A stretch of 46,427 nucleotides of DNA from contig CAMAUL010000018.1 in the NCBI GenBank assembly GCA_945861405.1, forward strand, positions 1-46,427. The letters are read 5' to 3'. Position 1 is the first letter of the stretch; the number at the start of each line of letters is the position of its first letter. Source of the stretch: Candidatus Methylobacter oryzae (lineage in GTDB: Bacteria; Pseudomonadota; Gammaproteobacteria; Methylococcales; Methylomonadaceae). This document shows, one piece after another, positions 21,904 to 31,250 of this stretch. The position numbers and the translations under genes are program-made. The notes below the pieces were generated by a model, which saw nothing but the letters and a program-made list of their open reading frames with translations, was not told the DNA's origin and did not search any database.

Positions 21904-24688
21904 ATTTAAGCAACGTGTCCAATAATGTCAGCAGCTTGGGAATATCCAACGGCTTGGTTAAATAATCGGTAAAACCGGTAGCCAGGCCTTTTTTCACATC
22001 CCGCTCCATCGCGTTAGCGGAGATGGCGACCACCGGAATATCACAAGTAGCCGGATCTTCCCGTAAATAACGCAAGGCTTCAAAGCCGTTCATACCCGGC
22101 AAATTAATGTCGAGCAAAATAAGGTCGGGGTGATGCGCTTTTGCGATGTCCAGTCCCTGCTCGGCCGTGCGGGCATCAAGCAGCCGCAGACTGGTATGCG
22201 TGGAAATTATTTTTTGCACCAGACGCAAATTGGCCGGGTTATCTTCGATATAAAGCACAGTGTGCGCCGCAGCATACGTATTCTGCATCGTTTCAGCGGC
22301 GCTGGAAGCCGATGGCAGATAAACCTTTGCCTCAGCCGCAGGCAGCTCAACCCAAAAAGTACTGCCCTCACCGGCAACACTTTCCACACCGATAGTACCG
22401 TCCATCGCCTCGACCAATCGCTTGGACAACGCCAGCCCGATACCGGCACCCTCAATACCGTCATAGGCCGACTCTATACGTTCGAAAGGTTTAAACAAAC
22501 GCGGCAACGCATCAGCCGCAATACCGCGTCCGCTGTCGCGCACAGAAATCCTGACCTTGCCCTCGGATACGAGTTGGCAAGTAATCCAGACACTACCCTT
22601 CTCGCGGTTATATTTGACCGCATTGGACAGCAGATTAAGTAGAATCTGGCGCAACCGTAGCCGGTCGGCCTGCACTGTACTAACGCCGTCCATATCCTGC
22701 TTCAACTCGACTTGGCGACCAAAAGTTAATGGCTGTAGCAATGCCATGCACTCCCCTATCAGCGACGGCACTTCAACTGGCTCCAACGACAGATCAATCC
22801 GACCAGTCTCGATGCGCGCCAAATCCAGCACCTCATTGATCAATTCCAGCAAGTGTTTTCCGCCATGGAGAATCTCGCGGACATTATCAGTCTGATCGGG
22901 AGTCAGCGCGGTCTCCTCATCGCTCTCCAATAATTGCGCAAAACCCATAATCGCATTCATAGGCGTACGCAGTTCGTGACTCATCCGCGATAAAAACTCG
23001 GACTTGGCATTATTGGCCCGATCCGCGTCTTCCTTCGCCTGTAGCAATAGCTCGGTGCGCTGTTGTACGCGTTGTTCGAGTTCTTCATTAAGGTCTTTAA
23101 GCGCCAGCTCTGTCTGTTTAAGCGCGGTCACATCCTGCACCGTACCGACCGAGCGGATCGGCTTGCCTTCGGCATCGAAATAGGATGCACAGCGTTCGGT
23201 CACGTGCTTGATCCGTCCGTCCGGCATTAACAGACGGTGGGTGATCTCGTACGGTTCCCGAGTCTGCAAAGATCGGCTGTAGGCCGTATTAACGGCATCG
23301 CGATCATCAGGATGTATCGCATTGAGAAACGCCTCATAAGTCGCGCCGAACCGATCCTTGTCGATTTCGAACAGATGGTAGGTTTCATCGGACCAAATCA
23401 ATATATCGTCACTTAAGTTCAGCTCCCAACTGCCTATTTGAGCGATATGCTGAGCATCATTCAACTGCTCCATAGCCAACCGGATATCAGCGGTACGCTG
23501 CTCGATCTGTCGTTCAAGATCCGCATAATGAAATTGCATCTGTTCCGTCATGGTGTTGAAGGAAACAGCCAGTTGCTGGAATTCATCACACCCGACCATC
23601 GGGGCGCGGCGGTTCAAGTCTCCGCCTGCAATCCGTTCCGTGGCGGTTATCAACTGCCGAATCGGGGCTATCAGGGCACGGCCAAACAGCAGCGCGACCA
23701 TGCCTGCAACCAACCACAAAAAACCCAACGCGATCAGGCTGATTTTTTGTAAGCGGTAAAGCGGCGCGAAAGCCTCAGAGGTATCCATCTTCACCACCAT
23801 ACCCCAGCGCAAAGCGGGCAGGTAACGCCAAGCGCCGATAATCTCCATGCCCGCATAGTCACGGGTAATGCCCTTGTCATGTCCGCCGACAAGAGCCGAC
23901 TGCATGGGCTTGGCTACCTTGTCGCCCATCGGAACACGGTAACGGAAGGCCGCATCCGGAACTTGTCGCAATGCGCCGACATAAAGCACATCACTACCAT
24001 CAAGTTGCGCCAAGACTGTTTCACCTGTCTTGCCCAAACCGGTGGTATCACTGGTGACGCTGGTGAGTTTATCCAAATCCATTTGCAGAGCCAGCGTACC
24101 GATTACCTTACCCTCCTTAAACATCGGTGCGACGATGAAAATGGCCGACTTGCCGACGGATGGCGCATAGGACTGGGCCTGCGTAATTTGTATATCAAGC
24201 AGTGCGATGGCTTCCCGATGAGCGTTGGCCAGGGCAGTGTCGCGATAAGGGCCGGTGTTAAGATTACTGCCCAAATCGGATTCATGCTGGATAGAAAACA
24301 CCACATTGCCGACTGTGTCAGTGAGCAATAAATCGTAGTAACCCACACTCTCGAACAGGGTGCGAAAATAATCATGATAAACCTGTTCATTGGCTCGATA
24401 ACGCGACGAGGCTATGCCCTGCCCGGCTTGTAGATCAGAGTGAGCTTGCAGGGTGTCGAGAGCAGCGAATGATTTCGCCAACAACCGCCCGTCGGTCAGG
24501 CGCTCGTTAACATAGGTGTTAATCTGATCCGCCTTTTTGTCGGCAAGGGAAGACAGGCTTTCCAATTCCGACTGCTGCAGGGTGCGATCAAAAGCCTGAA
24601 TATAAAGCCAAGCCAGCCCCGCCAGCGGCAACGGCGAGAGCAGCAGAAAACCCAGCATCAGGCGCGGAATAATTCTGCCGAAGATCAT
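21902..24688 (-). CDS. Hybrid sensor histidine kinase (Cache-HAMP-PAS-HisKA-HATPase-REC)
   Basis: The 928-residue kinase has a membrane helix (~9-30), a large periplasmic Cache-type sensor (~33-310), a second helix (~325-345), HAMP (~345-400), PAS (~415-535), HisKA with His ~570 in RMSHELRTPMNAIMG, HATPase (~685-790, DSGRGIAADALPRLFKPF, GAGIGLALSKRLVE) and a C-terminal REC (~813-925, LILLDINLPGMNG). The ATG at 24688 overlaps the stop of the UrtA-like gene as ATGA and begins just before the first helix; the frame upstream of it is only the shadow of that gene. The pairing implies that the binding protein presents a ligand to the Cache domain. Phosphotransfer may pass to the Hpt-REC-REC-GGDEF protein encoded upstream. 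Confidence 0.93.
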   Translation of the reverse strand: MIFGRIIPRLMLGFLLLSPLPLAGLAWLYIQAFDRTLQQSELESLSSLADKKADQINTYVNERLTDGRLLAKSFAALDTLQAHSDLQAGQGIASSRYRANEQVYHDYFRTLFESVGYYDLLLTDTVGNVVFSIQHESDLGSNLNTGPYRDTALANAHREAIALLDIQITQAQSYAPSVGKSAIFIVAPMFKEGKVIGTLALQMDLDKLTSVTSDTTGLGKTGETVLAQLDGSDVLYVGALRQVPDAAFRYRVPMGDKVAKPMQSALVGGHDKGITRDYAGMEIIGAWRYLPALRWGMVVKMDTSEAFAPLYRLQKISLIALGFLWLVAGMVALLFGRALIAPIRQLITATERIAGGDLNRRAPMVGCDEFQQLAVSFNTMTEQMQFHYADLERQIEQRTADIRLAMEQLNDAQHIAQIGSWELNLSDDILIWSDETYHLFEIDKDRFGATYEAFLNAIHPDDRDAVNTAYSRSLQTREPYEITHRLLMPDGRIKHVTERCASYFDAEGKPIRSVGTVQDVTALKQTELALKDLNEELEQRVQQRTELLLQAKEDADRANNAKSEFLSRMSHELRTPMNAIMGFAQLLESDEETALTPDQTDNVREILHGGKHLLELINEVLDLARIETGRIDLSLEPVEVPSLIGECMALLQPLTFGRQVELKQDMDGVSTVQADRLRLRQILLNLLSNAVKYNREKGSVWITCQLVSEGKVRISVRDSGRGIAADALPRLFKPFERIESAYDGIEGAGIGLALSKRLVEAMDGTIGVESVAGEGSTFWVELPAAEAKVYLPSASSAAETMQNTYAAAHTVLYIEDNPANLRLVQKIISTHTSLRLLDARTAEQGLDIAKAHHPDLILLDINLPGMNGFEALRYLREDPATCDIPVVAISANAMERDVKKGLATGFTDYLTKPLDIPKLLTLLDTLLK

Positions 24689-25911
24689 GGTCGGCCTCCT
24701 TCCAGCAGGGCTTGCCACCCTTCGCGGGTGCGATAAATAGGCCAGGGAGTTGGCCGTAACGGTGCGCCGGAAGCAAACACCTGCTCGAACTGTCCATCGG
24801 GGCGCACTTTGCCTACCCGCATCATCTTCCATAAATGGCGGGTGTCCGCATCCACCGCCGCTATCCCGGAAGGACTCTTGATACTCTGCCGCAATAGAGC
24901 TGGATTGACCCGGCTCGGCTCACTAGAGTTCACATCCCGCACCGCCTGCGCCCACAACTTTACGCCCACATAAGCGGCTTCCGCCGGATCACTGATGACA
25001 CGATCAGCGCCAAAACGAGCCTGATACGCGGTAGCAAAGCGATGATTCCCCTCCCCCGGCAAAGACTGAAAGTAACTCCATACTCCGTAATGCCGGGTAA
25101 GTTGTCCACCTCTCCAAGCCAGCATTCCGCTTTCTTCCACGCTGAAAGACACCAATGGCAGATCGCTCAACCCAGCCTTGACCAGCGCAGGAAAAAAGAC
25201 GGCATTGCTGTCACCGTTGAGCGTGTTGAGCACTACGTCAGGCTTTTTCTGAGCAATATCCTTGATGATTGCTTCCACATCACTACTCCCCAAAGGCAGG
25301 TAACGTTCGCCGAGGATTTGCCCCCCGTAAGCGTTAATCAGGTCGGCTATGATGATATTAGCCGTGCGCGGGAAAATATAATCAGACCCCACCAGATAAA
25401 CACGCTGTCCGAATTCCTGCGTAGCCCAGCGGGTACCCGGCACGATCTGCTGATTGGGTGCTGCGCCGGTATATATAATGTTGGCTGATTGCTCCATGCC
25501 TTCATACTGCACCGGATAAAACAACAAATGCCGGTGTTTTTCGACCACCGGTTTCACCGCCTTGCGGCAGGCTGATGTCCAGCAACCGAACAGGACACGG
25601 ATCTGCTCTTGTTCAATCAAGCGTTCGGCTTCTTGGGTAAACACCTGCGGATCGGACTTGCCATCGGCCACTATCATTTCCACCGGTAGCCCGAGCAAGC
25701 CACCCTGAACATTGATTTCTTCGACCGCCAAGCGCACCGCATCCACCAGCGGTTTTTCGCTGACCGCCATGGTGCCGGTCAGCGAATGCAACACACCGAT
25801 TTTGATAGGCGCTATTGCCGCAACGAAGGAATGTCGCCTGACCATTAACGCGACAATAATCAGGATAGCTGTTAACGCCAGCACTGTGATAATTTTAAGG
25901 CGGTTTTTCAC
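24685..25911 (-). CDS. UrtA-like periplasmic substrate-binding protein
   Basis: The 408-residue protein has an N-terminal signal anchor (~7-24, no lipobox) and a type I periplasmic-binding fold closely resembling urea/short-chain amide binding proteins (UrtA, AmiC): IKIGVLHSLTGTMAVSE, LFGCWTSACRKAVKPVVEKH, LLFYPVQYEGME, YTGAAPNQQ and DPAEAAYVGVKLWAQAV. No urtBCDE permease or ATPase genes are present; instead its stop overlaps the start of a Cache hybrid kinase. I infer that it works as a ligand sensor for that kinase, not in transport. The start is GTG, supported by GGGGAAG about nine bases upstream. The ligand could be urea, an amide or a branched amino acid. Confidence 0.88.
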   Translation of the reverse strand: MKNRLKIITVLALTAILIIVALMVRRHSFVAAIAPIKIGVLHSLTGTMAVSEKPLVDAVRLAVEEINVQGGLLGLPVEMIVADGKSDPQVFTQEAERLIEQEQIRVLFGCWTSACRKAVKPVVEKHRHLLFYPVQYEGMEQSANIIYTGAAPNQQIVPGTRWATQEFGQRVYLVGSDYIFPRTANIIIADLINAYGGQILGERYLPLGSSDVEAIIKDIAQKKPDVVLNTLNGDSNAVFFPALVKAGLSDLPLVSFSVEESGMLAWRGGQLTRHYGVWSYFQSLPGEGNHRFATAYQARFGADRVISDPAEAAYVGVKLWAQAVRDVNSSEPSRVNPALLRQSIKSPSGIAAVDADTRHLWKMMRVGKVRPDGQFEQVFASGAPLRPTPWPIYRTREGWQALLEGGRP

Positions 25912-26101
25912 AACTTATTCTTCCCCTGTTTAAGACGCGTGGAATGGGTACAACTCCAAGGGTGGAGGAGGTAGAGCACCAAAAGGAGGCGCTTTAGGCG
26001 ACGCACGGAGCAGCGAAACAGTGTGCCGAAAGTTTATTCCCGACTTGGGCTGCTTGATATTTTTCCATAATGAGAATTACTGCTTATTAATAAAGCCTAC
26101 C
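25912..26101 (-). promoter_or_regulatory. Gap between the two signalling cassettes
   Basis: A 190-base noncoding stretch separates the Hpt-REC-REC-GGDEF gene from the UrtA-like gene, which are otherwise in the same direction. It is the only sizeable gap in the 9.3-kb signalling region, so it probably holds a promoter for the second cassette. No clear promoter, riboswitch or terminator was recognised. Confidence 0.35.
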
Positions 26102-27772
26102 TCATTGCGGGGATAAATCTACATCATCCGCAAACTGACGCACTTGGTTGCGACCGCCGTCCTTGGCAACATAAAGCGCAGCATCTGCCGCCGCAAGCAG
26201 ACTTTGCGCATCGGCGCACTGGTCGCTGGTAGCAACACCGGCACTCAGTGTGATGCTAAAGCTCTGTCCTTGATGAATAAATCGTATCTCGCTAAATCGC
26301 TGGCGAATGTCATTAAGCAGATGTATCGCATCTTCCGCAGTACATTCCGGCAAAACGATGGCGAACTCCTCTCCGCCATACCGACCGATGCTATCCTGCC
26401 GCCGCAGGCGCTGGCGCAGCAAATGCGCCAAGGTCTTAATAACCTGATCGCCCATGGGGTGCCCCCACGTGTCGTTGACGCGCTTAAAATGATCCATATC
26501 CACCATCGCCATCGCCATGACCGTGCCCTGCCGATGAGCACGTTCAAGTTCATGAGCCAGCCGATCTTTAATGCTGGAATGCTTAAGCAATCCAGTCAAA
26601 CTATCCTGGCTCATCAAGTCACCGACCTTACGAGCCCGTGCCGCTCGCGCCCGCACTGTGGCAACCAGTCGCGCGTCCGAAATAGGCTTGGTCAGGAAAT
26701 CGTCGCCGCCGTTATTTAGGGCTTTAATCTGTTCATTCAAATCGTCTTCCGCCGAAAGATAAACAATGGGTAAACCCATCCACATATCTTCGTAACGTAT
26801 GGCGAGCGCCAAATCGGAACCCTTGCAGTCGGGCATGTACAAATCAATGATAAGCAGGTCGGGGTTCAAACTTTGCATCGCCGCCAGAGTTTCCTGCGGG
26901 CGGCAGACCTTTTCGACCAGCATTCCTGCGGCTTCCAGGGTCAGCCGGTAGTGTTCGGCCAAGACTTCATCATCGTCGACAATCAGCACCCGGAAAGGTG
27001 CGTGTTCGCGCTCCCGCAACAACATCTCTATGCGTCCAGCCAGAATAGAAATGTCTACGGGTTTAGCCAAAAATGCCCCGCCCCCGGCCTGAGCCGCCGC
27101 CAACCGAACCGAAAAATCCATTCGTTTCGTCAGAAAAACCGTCGGTAAACGGTAACCAAGCCGCTCAAACAACGAGGACAACGCCTCGGTACTATCGGCA
27201 GGAATCTGTCCCGATAACATGATATCCGCTATCAGCACATTAGGCGGATCGGCCCGTATTAAAAGCTCGGCTGCTGCAAAGTCCTTGCAATGGGTTACTT
27301 CATAACCGAACTGGCTCAGCCCTTTGCTCAATTCATCAGCAACCAGCTGGTCACCTTCGATCAGAATAATGCGAACAAATTCCCTCTGTCCGGACAGAGA
27401 AGATGCGGGGAGCTTTATTTCCGCAACTGCCGCGCCGGAAGCATCATTCATACTGATAGTTTGCTGCAATGCCGACAAGTCAGTTTTCCATGCCTCCCAA
27501 GCTACCAACTCCGGCGCTCCGCCGTCGAGCCAATTCTTTGCTGTCACTTCCAATACCCGCGCCTGTCGAGACAACTCGGGAAAACCGAATGTGCCGCCGG
27601 AACCGGCCAGTTTATGCAAACTGGCATGAAGTTCCGCCAGAATTGCCGGGGCAATATCCGTCCCCTGCCCTGAAACACGACGAACTAATTCGTCCAAAGT
27701 GTTAGCCAAGCGTTCAGTATACTGCCCGCGTAAAGCGGCAAACTGGGCACCGAAATCGGCAGAATCAGTCAT
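26102..27772 (-). CDS. Hpt-REC-REC-GGDEF response regulator (diguanylate cyclase)
   Basis: The 556-residue protein combines an Hpt domain (~1-110, His53 in LHKLAGSGGTFGF), a first REC (~131-250, Asp in LIADIMLSG), a second REC (~256-380, LIIDLYMPD) and a GGDEF domain (~385-545). The active motif is GGEEF, with an RRQD inhibitory site five residues before it, so it should make c-di-GMP with product inhibition. Having its own Hpt, it can take phosphate from hybrid kinases; both kinases in the cluster end in REC domains. The start overlaps the stop of the REC gene as ATGA. Confidence 0.93.
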   Translation of the reverse strand: MTDSADFGAQFAALRGQYTERLANTLDELVRRVSGQGTDIAPAILAELHASLHKLAGSGGTFGFPELSRQARVLEVTAKNWLDGGAPELVAWEAWKTDLSALQQTISMNDASGAAVAEIKLPASSLSGQREFVRIILIEGDQLVADELSKGLSQFGYEVTHCKDFAAAELLIRADPPNVLIADIMLSGQIPADSTEALSSLFERLGYRLPTVFLTKRMDFSVRLAAAQAGGGAFLAKPVDISILAGRIEMLLREREHAPFRVLIVDDDEVLAEHYRLTLEAAGMLVEKVCRPQETLAAMQSLNPDLLIIDLYMPDCKGSDLALAIRYEDMWMGLPIVYLSAEDDLNEQIKALNNGGDDFLTKPISDARLVATVRARAARARKVGDLMSQDSLTGLLKHSSIKDRLAHELERAHRQGTVMAMAMVDMDHFKRVNDTWGHPMGDQVIKTLAHLLRQRLRRQDSIGRYGGEEFAIVLPECTAEDAIHLLNDIRQRFSEIRFIHQGQSFSITLSAGVATSDQCADAQSLLAAADAALYVAKDGGRNQVRQFADDVDLSPQ

Positions 27773-28149
27773 GCCTTGCTATCCCAACAGGCCGCCACCT
27801 GAGCCGCCAGCGTCATCGGATCGAAGGGTTTGGCTATAACGTTCAGTGCTCCCAAGGCTTGATACTGCGCGACTTCCGACGGCTGCACCTTTGCGGTAAG
27901 AAAAATCACCGGAATCGTTGCTGTAGCAGGGTCGGTACGCAGGTTTTGCAGTGTAGTCAGTCCATCCATGCCCGGCATCATCACATCGAGCAGGATTAAA
28001 TCCGGAGCAAAGCCGCCCACTTTGTCCAAAGCCTCCTGCCCTCCGCTACAGATCATCACCTGGTAGCCGCCGACCATTTCCAGCGCCAGTTTAGCCACGG
28101 CCTGAATGTCCGGTTCGTCTTCCACGTACAGTATGCGTTTCAGGCTCAT
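27769..28149 (-). CDS. Single-domain response regulator
   Basis: A 126-residue stand-alone REC domain (CheY-like) with the acidic pair in YVEDEPDI, phospho-acceptor Asp in LILLDVMMPGMDG, Thr in IFLTAK, and Lys in IAKPFDP. It has no output domain, so it probably shuttles phosphate or titrates a kinase. It overlaps both neighbours by four bases (ATGA), so it is made in step with the PAS kinase upstream and the GGDEF regulator downstream. Confidence 0.92.
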   Translation of the reverse strand: MSLKRILYVEDEPDIQAVAKLALEMVGGYQVMICSGGQEALDKVGGFAPDLILLDVMMPGMDGLTTLQNLRTDPATATIPVIFLTAKVQPSEVAQYQALGALNVIAKPFDPMTLAAQVAACWDSKA

Positions 28150-30089
28150 AGAATTGTTTTCCCTTTGCTTAAAGCATTACCGGCAAGCAGGCGCTTGAGG
28201 GTGTCGAGTAAATTCTGATTGGGAATACGCGTCTTGACCAACGCTGACTGCACGATGTCTTGTTGCTGTTGAGTCATTTCAGAGCCGGACAACACAATCA
28301 CCGGCGGCTCAGGGTTTAGCCGCTTCAATTCCGTCAATAGCTCCCAGCCCCAACCGTCGGGCAAACCAATGTCCAGTACCACCAGACTATATCGCTCCAG
28401 TGCCAAATTGGCACGCGCTTCGGCCAGATTATTGGCGACATCAAAATCGGCGACATCGCGGCCGATGGTCGCGACAATCTGATGCAGGTCAACATCATCT
28501 TCTACATGCAACACCCGTGGTTTACAAGCCGACTGTGTCGGCACACCGCTACGCTGCTCCATGCATCGCTCTACCTCCTGCATCCGTGCAGTCGTCGGCA
28601 GGGCGCGGCGCACCGCAGCGGTTAATCGCGATTCCTCAAACGGTTTTTCGATCCAATCGATAGCATTGAACTCACTATTGATAACAAGCTTGCCGTCCTC
28701 AATAAAAGCCGACACCACGATGATAGGCAGCGCCTCAGTCTCGGTTTGGCTGCGAATCCGCCGAATGAGCGCTGCACCGCCTTGATCCGGCAACATCTGA
28801 TCCAAAGTCATCGCTGCGTATTCGTTATGGGCAAGATAATTAAGGGCGACTTCGCCGTTAGCGGCCACATCCACGTGGTAGCCGACGCGATTCAGCATCA
28901 TCGACAACAGTGTCGCAATATCCGGGTCATCCTCCACCACCAGTAGGCGCACCGCTCCCAGAATAAACGTGTTGGCTGGTTGCTGCGTGATTTCCTGTGT
29001 CCGACAAACCGGCAGTTGAAAGTAAAAACGCGCACCCTGCCCTTCCTCAGAATCGAAACCTATCAGCCCGCTCATGCGCTCGATAAATTCCTTGCTGATG
29101 GCTAGTCCCAGCCCCGTGCCGCCTTTTTGCCGGGTATCCGATGAATCCGCCTGGGAAAATTTCTGGAAAATGCGACTGCGAAATTCAGCGGAAATGCCGG
29201 GGCCGTGGTCGATGACTTCGACCTGAACCGCATTTTTGTGTTGCCGCACGGCGACTTCAACTTGGGCGCCGGGAGGGGAAAACTTGGCTGCATTGGAGAG
29301 AAAATTGGTTAATACCTGTTGCAGCCGTCCGCTATCAACCCGCACCTGCATATCATCGGCTCGTTCGGTCAGCTCGAAATTCACCTGATATTGCTCGCCG
29401 TAGGCGCGGACAGCCTCCAACGTTTGTTCCACCAGCGGCATCAGCGGTTGCGTTTGTAAATCGAGATGCATTTTACCGGCCGCAAGTTTTTCCATGTCCA
29501 GCAAATCGTTGATCAGCAAGGCCAAGCGCTTGCTGTTCTTATAGGCAATATCGAGCATCACTTTCGCCTGCTCCGGCACCTCGCCCAAAGCGCCGCCGAC
29601 GACCAAACCCAGCGCACCGGTAATAGAGGTGAGCGGCGTACGCAGTTCGTGACTCACGGTGGAGACAAACTCGGTCTTCATCAGCTCCACCCGTTTGCGT
29701 TCGGTGATGTCGCGCACCAAACCGATAAACAACGGCTGTCCGTTGTGAGTGCTCCGCGACACGGCGAGATCCATCGGAAAGATGCTGCCGTCCTTGCGCC
29801 GTCCTTCCACCTCACGACCAATGCCGATAATATGCTGTATGCCGGTCGCATGATAATTTTCGAGATAATCATCGTGTTCGCTGTGGTACGGCTCGGGCAT
29901 CAGCATATTGACGTTTCTGCCGATAATTTCGTCCGCCGTATAACCGAAGATAGTTTCCGCCGCGCGATTAAACGATTGAACAATCCCCCTGTTATCGATG
30001 ATAATAATGCCGTCGATAACATTATCGAGTATGGCCTGAGTAAACAGGACGTTCTCTTTTAGGGATTGAACCAGATTAATCACATTCAA
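28146..30089 (-). CDS. Soluble PAS histidine kinase with two REC domains
   Basis: The 647-residue kinase has no membrane segment. Domains in order: PAS (~15-130, with ERK linker), HisKA (His ~143 in STVSHELRTPLTS), HATPase (~250-360, DHGPGISAEF, GGTGLGLAISKEF), REC1 (~385-500, Asp in MTLDQMLPD) and REC2 (~525-640, LVVLDIGLPDGWGWE). The PAS domain suggests cytoplasmic redox, oxygen or ligand sensing; no cofactor-binding residue was identified with confidence. It overlaps the HD-GYP gene upstream and the REC gene downstream by four bases each. Confidence 0.93.
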   Translation of the reverse strand: MNVINLVQSLKENVLFTQAILDNVIDGIIIIDNRGIVQSFNRAAETIFGYTADEIIGRNVNMLMPEPYHSEHDDYLENYHATGIQHIIGIGREVEGRRKDGSIFPMDLAVSRSTHNGQPLFIGLVRDITERKRVELMKTEFVSTVSHELRTPLTSITGALGLVVGGALGEVPEQAKVMLDIAYKNSKRLALLINDLLDMEKLAAGKMHLDLQTQPLMPLVEQTLEAVRAYGEQYQVNFELTERADDMQVRVDSGRLQQVLTNFLSNAAKFSPPGAQVEVAVRQHKNAVQVEVIDHGPGISAEFRSRIFQKFSQADSSDTRQKGGTGLGLAISKEFIERMSGLIGFDSEEGQGARFYFQLPVCRTQEITQQPANTFILGAVRLLVVEDDPDIATLLSMMLNRVGYHVDVAANGEVALNYLAHNEYAAMTLDQMLPDQGGAALIRRIRSQTETEALPIIVVSAFIEDGKLVINSEFNAIDWIEKPFEESRLTAAVRRALPTTARMQEVERCMEQRSGVPTQSACKPRVLHVEDDVDLHQIVATIGRDVADFDVANNLAEARANLALERYSLVVLDIGLPDGWGWELLTELKRLNPEPPVIVLSGSEMTQQQQDIVQSALVKTRIPNQNLLDTLKRLLAGNALSKGKTIL

Positions 30090-31168
30090 CTCTCAGGCTC
30101 GGAAAACCGCTCACGAATCTTAAGAATTTCAGGTAGTTGCATCAAAAACACATCGACCAGATCGGGATCAAAATGGGTGCCGCGATTTTCCCTGATCAGG
30201 TCAATGGCCACCTCAACCGTCCACGCCTTTTTGTAGGGTCGCTCCGAAGTCAAGGCATCGAACACATCAGCCAACGCCGCAATACGTCCGGCCAACGGAA
30301 TTGCCTCGCCGGATAACCCGTTAGGATAACCGCTGCCATCCCATTTTTCATGATGGCTAAGCGCAATTTCGCCGGCACACCTCATCAAGTCGGAATCGTC
30401 GCCTTCGAGAATGTTGGCGCCAATGGCGGAATGAGTCTTCATGATTTCCCATTCTTCGGGTTCGAACTTGCCGGGCTTAAGCAGAATATGATCCGGGATG
30501 CCGATCTTGCCGATGTCATGCATCGGACTGGCGTGCAGCATTAATTCGCAATCGTCCTCGTTCCAGCCGATTGATTTTGCTAACAAGGCCGAAATATGAC
30601 TCATACGCAGAATATGATTGCCGGTTTCGTTATCGCGATATTCGGCGGCACGGCCCAGACGCTGCACGACCTGTAACCGGGTGCGGCGCAGCTCGTCGGT
30701 ACGTGTCTGCACCATTTCATCCAGCACGTCTTTCTGCTCATAAACCAGACGATGCGCCAATTGTGCGTCGAGCATGTTGCGTACCCGCGCCAGCAGTTCG
30801 TTTCGATCAAACGGCTTGGTGATGAAATCGCGCGCACCGCCATTAAGCGCGCGCAACAAAAAATCCTGCCCATGCTGTGCGGTGAGTATTAACACGGGCG
30901 GAAGTATCGGATCATCAAGCGCTTTCAGCTGCTCCATCACGCCGAAGCCGTCCAGATGAGGCATATTGATGTCCAGTAAAATCAGGTCGGTGCGTTGCTG
31001 CTGGTAAACCTCCAGCACCTGTCTTGGATCCTGTACCAATACCAGATTGGTGTAGCCTTGAGCGGACAGCATTTTATCCAGCAGTTTCAGGTTTACCGGC
31101 TCGTCATCCACAATCAGAATACGGGCGGCTTCCTTCTTGTATAGAGTGGTTGTAGTCATATTAATCAT
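30086..31168 (-). CDS. REC-HD-GYP response regulator (c-di-GMP phosphodiesterase)
   Basis: The 360-residue RpfG-like protein has a REC domain (~14-130, Asp in LILLDINMPHLDG) and an HD-GYP domain (~165-350). The catalytic motifs are intact: HDIGKIGIPDHILLKPG, the HHEKWDGSGYP signature, and LADVFDALTSERPYKKAW. HD-GYP domains hydrolyse c-di-GMP. It is the first gene of the four-gene ATGA-overlapping cassette, opposite in activity to the GGDEF regulator at its end. An ATG three codons in is an alternative start. Confidence 0.95.
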   Translation of the reverse strand: MINMTTTTLYKKEAARILIVDDEPVNLKLLDKMLSAQGYTNLVLVQDPRQVLEVYQQQRTDLILLDINMPHLDGFGVMEQLKALDDPILPPVLILTAQHGQDFLLRALNGGARDFITKPFDRNELLARVRNMLDAQLAHRLVYEQKDVLDEMVQTRTDELRRTRLQVVQRLGRAAEYRDNETGNHILRMSHISALLAKSIGWNEDDCELMLHASPMHDIGKIGIPDHILLKPGKFEPEEWEIMKTHSAIGANILEGDDSDLMRCAGEIALSHHEKWDGSGYPNGLSGEAIPLAGRIAALADVFDALTSERPYKKAWTVEVAIDLIRENRGTHFDPDLVDVFLMQLPEILKIRERFSEPES

Positions 31169-31250
31169 TTCATGAGGCTAACGTGATTGTAGATTAACGC
31201 ACTCGTTTTTCAAATTTCGGTACTGGTTTTGATCGGCCTCATGAGCCAAC

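Noticed and set aside
24689-24832. N-terminal extension of the hybrid kinase to 24832
   Set aside because: The extra 48 residues are the out-of-frame reading of the UrtA-like gene. The ATG at 24688 overlaps its stop and starts just before the first membrane helix.
25912-26101. Possible c-di-GMP riboswitch before the UrtA-like gene
   Set aside because: The genomic context invited the idea, but the conserved GEMM core and tetraloop-receptor helices could not be found on the transcribed strand.
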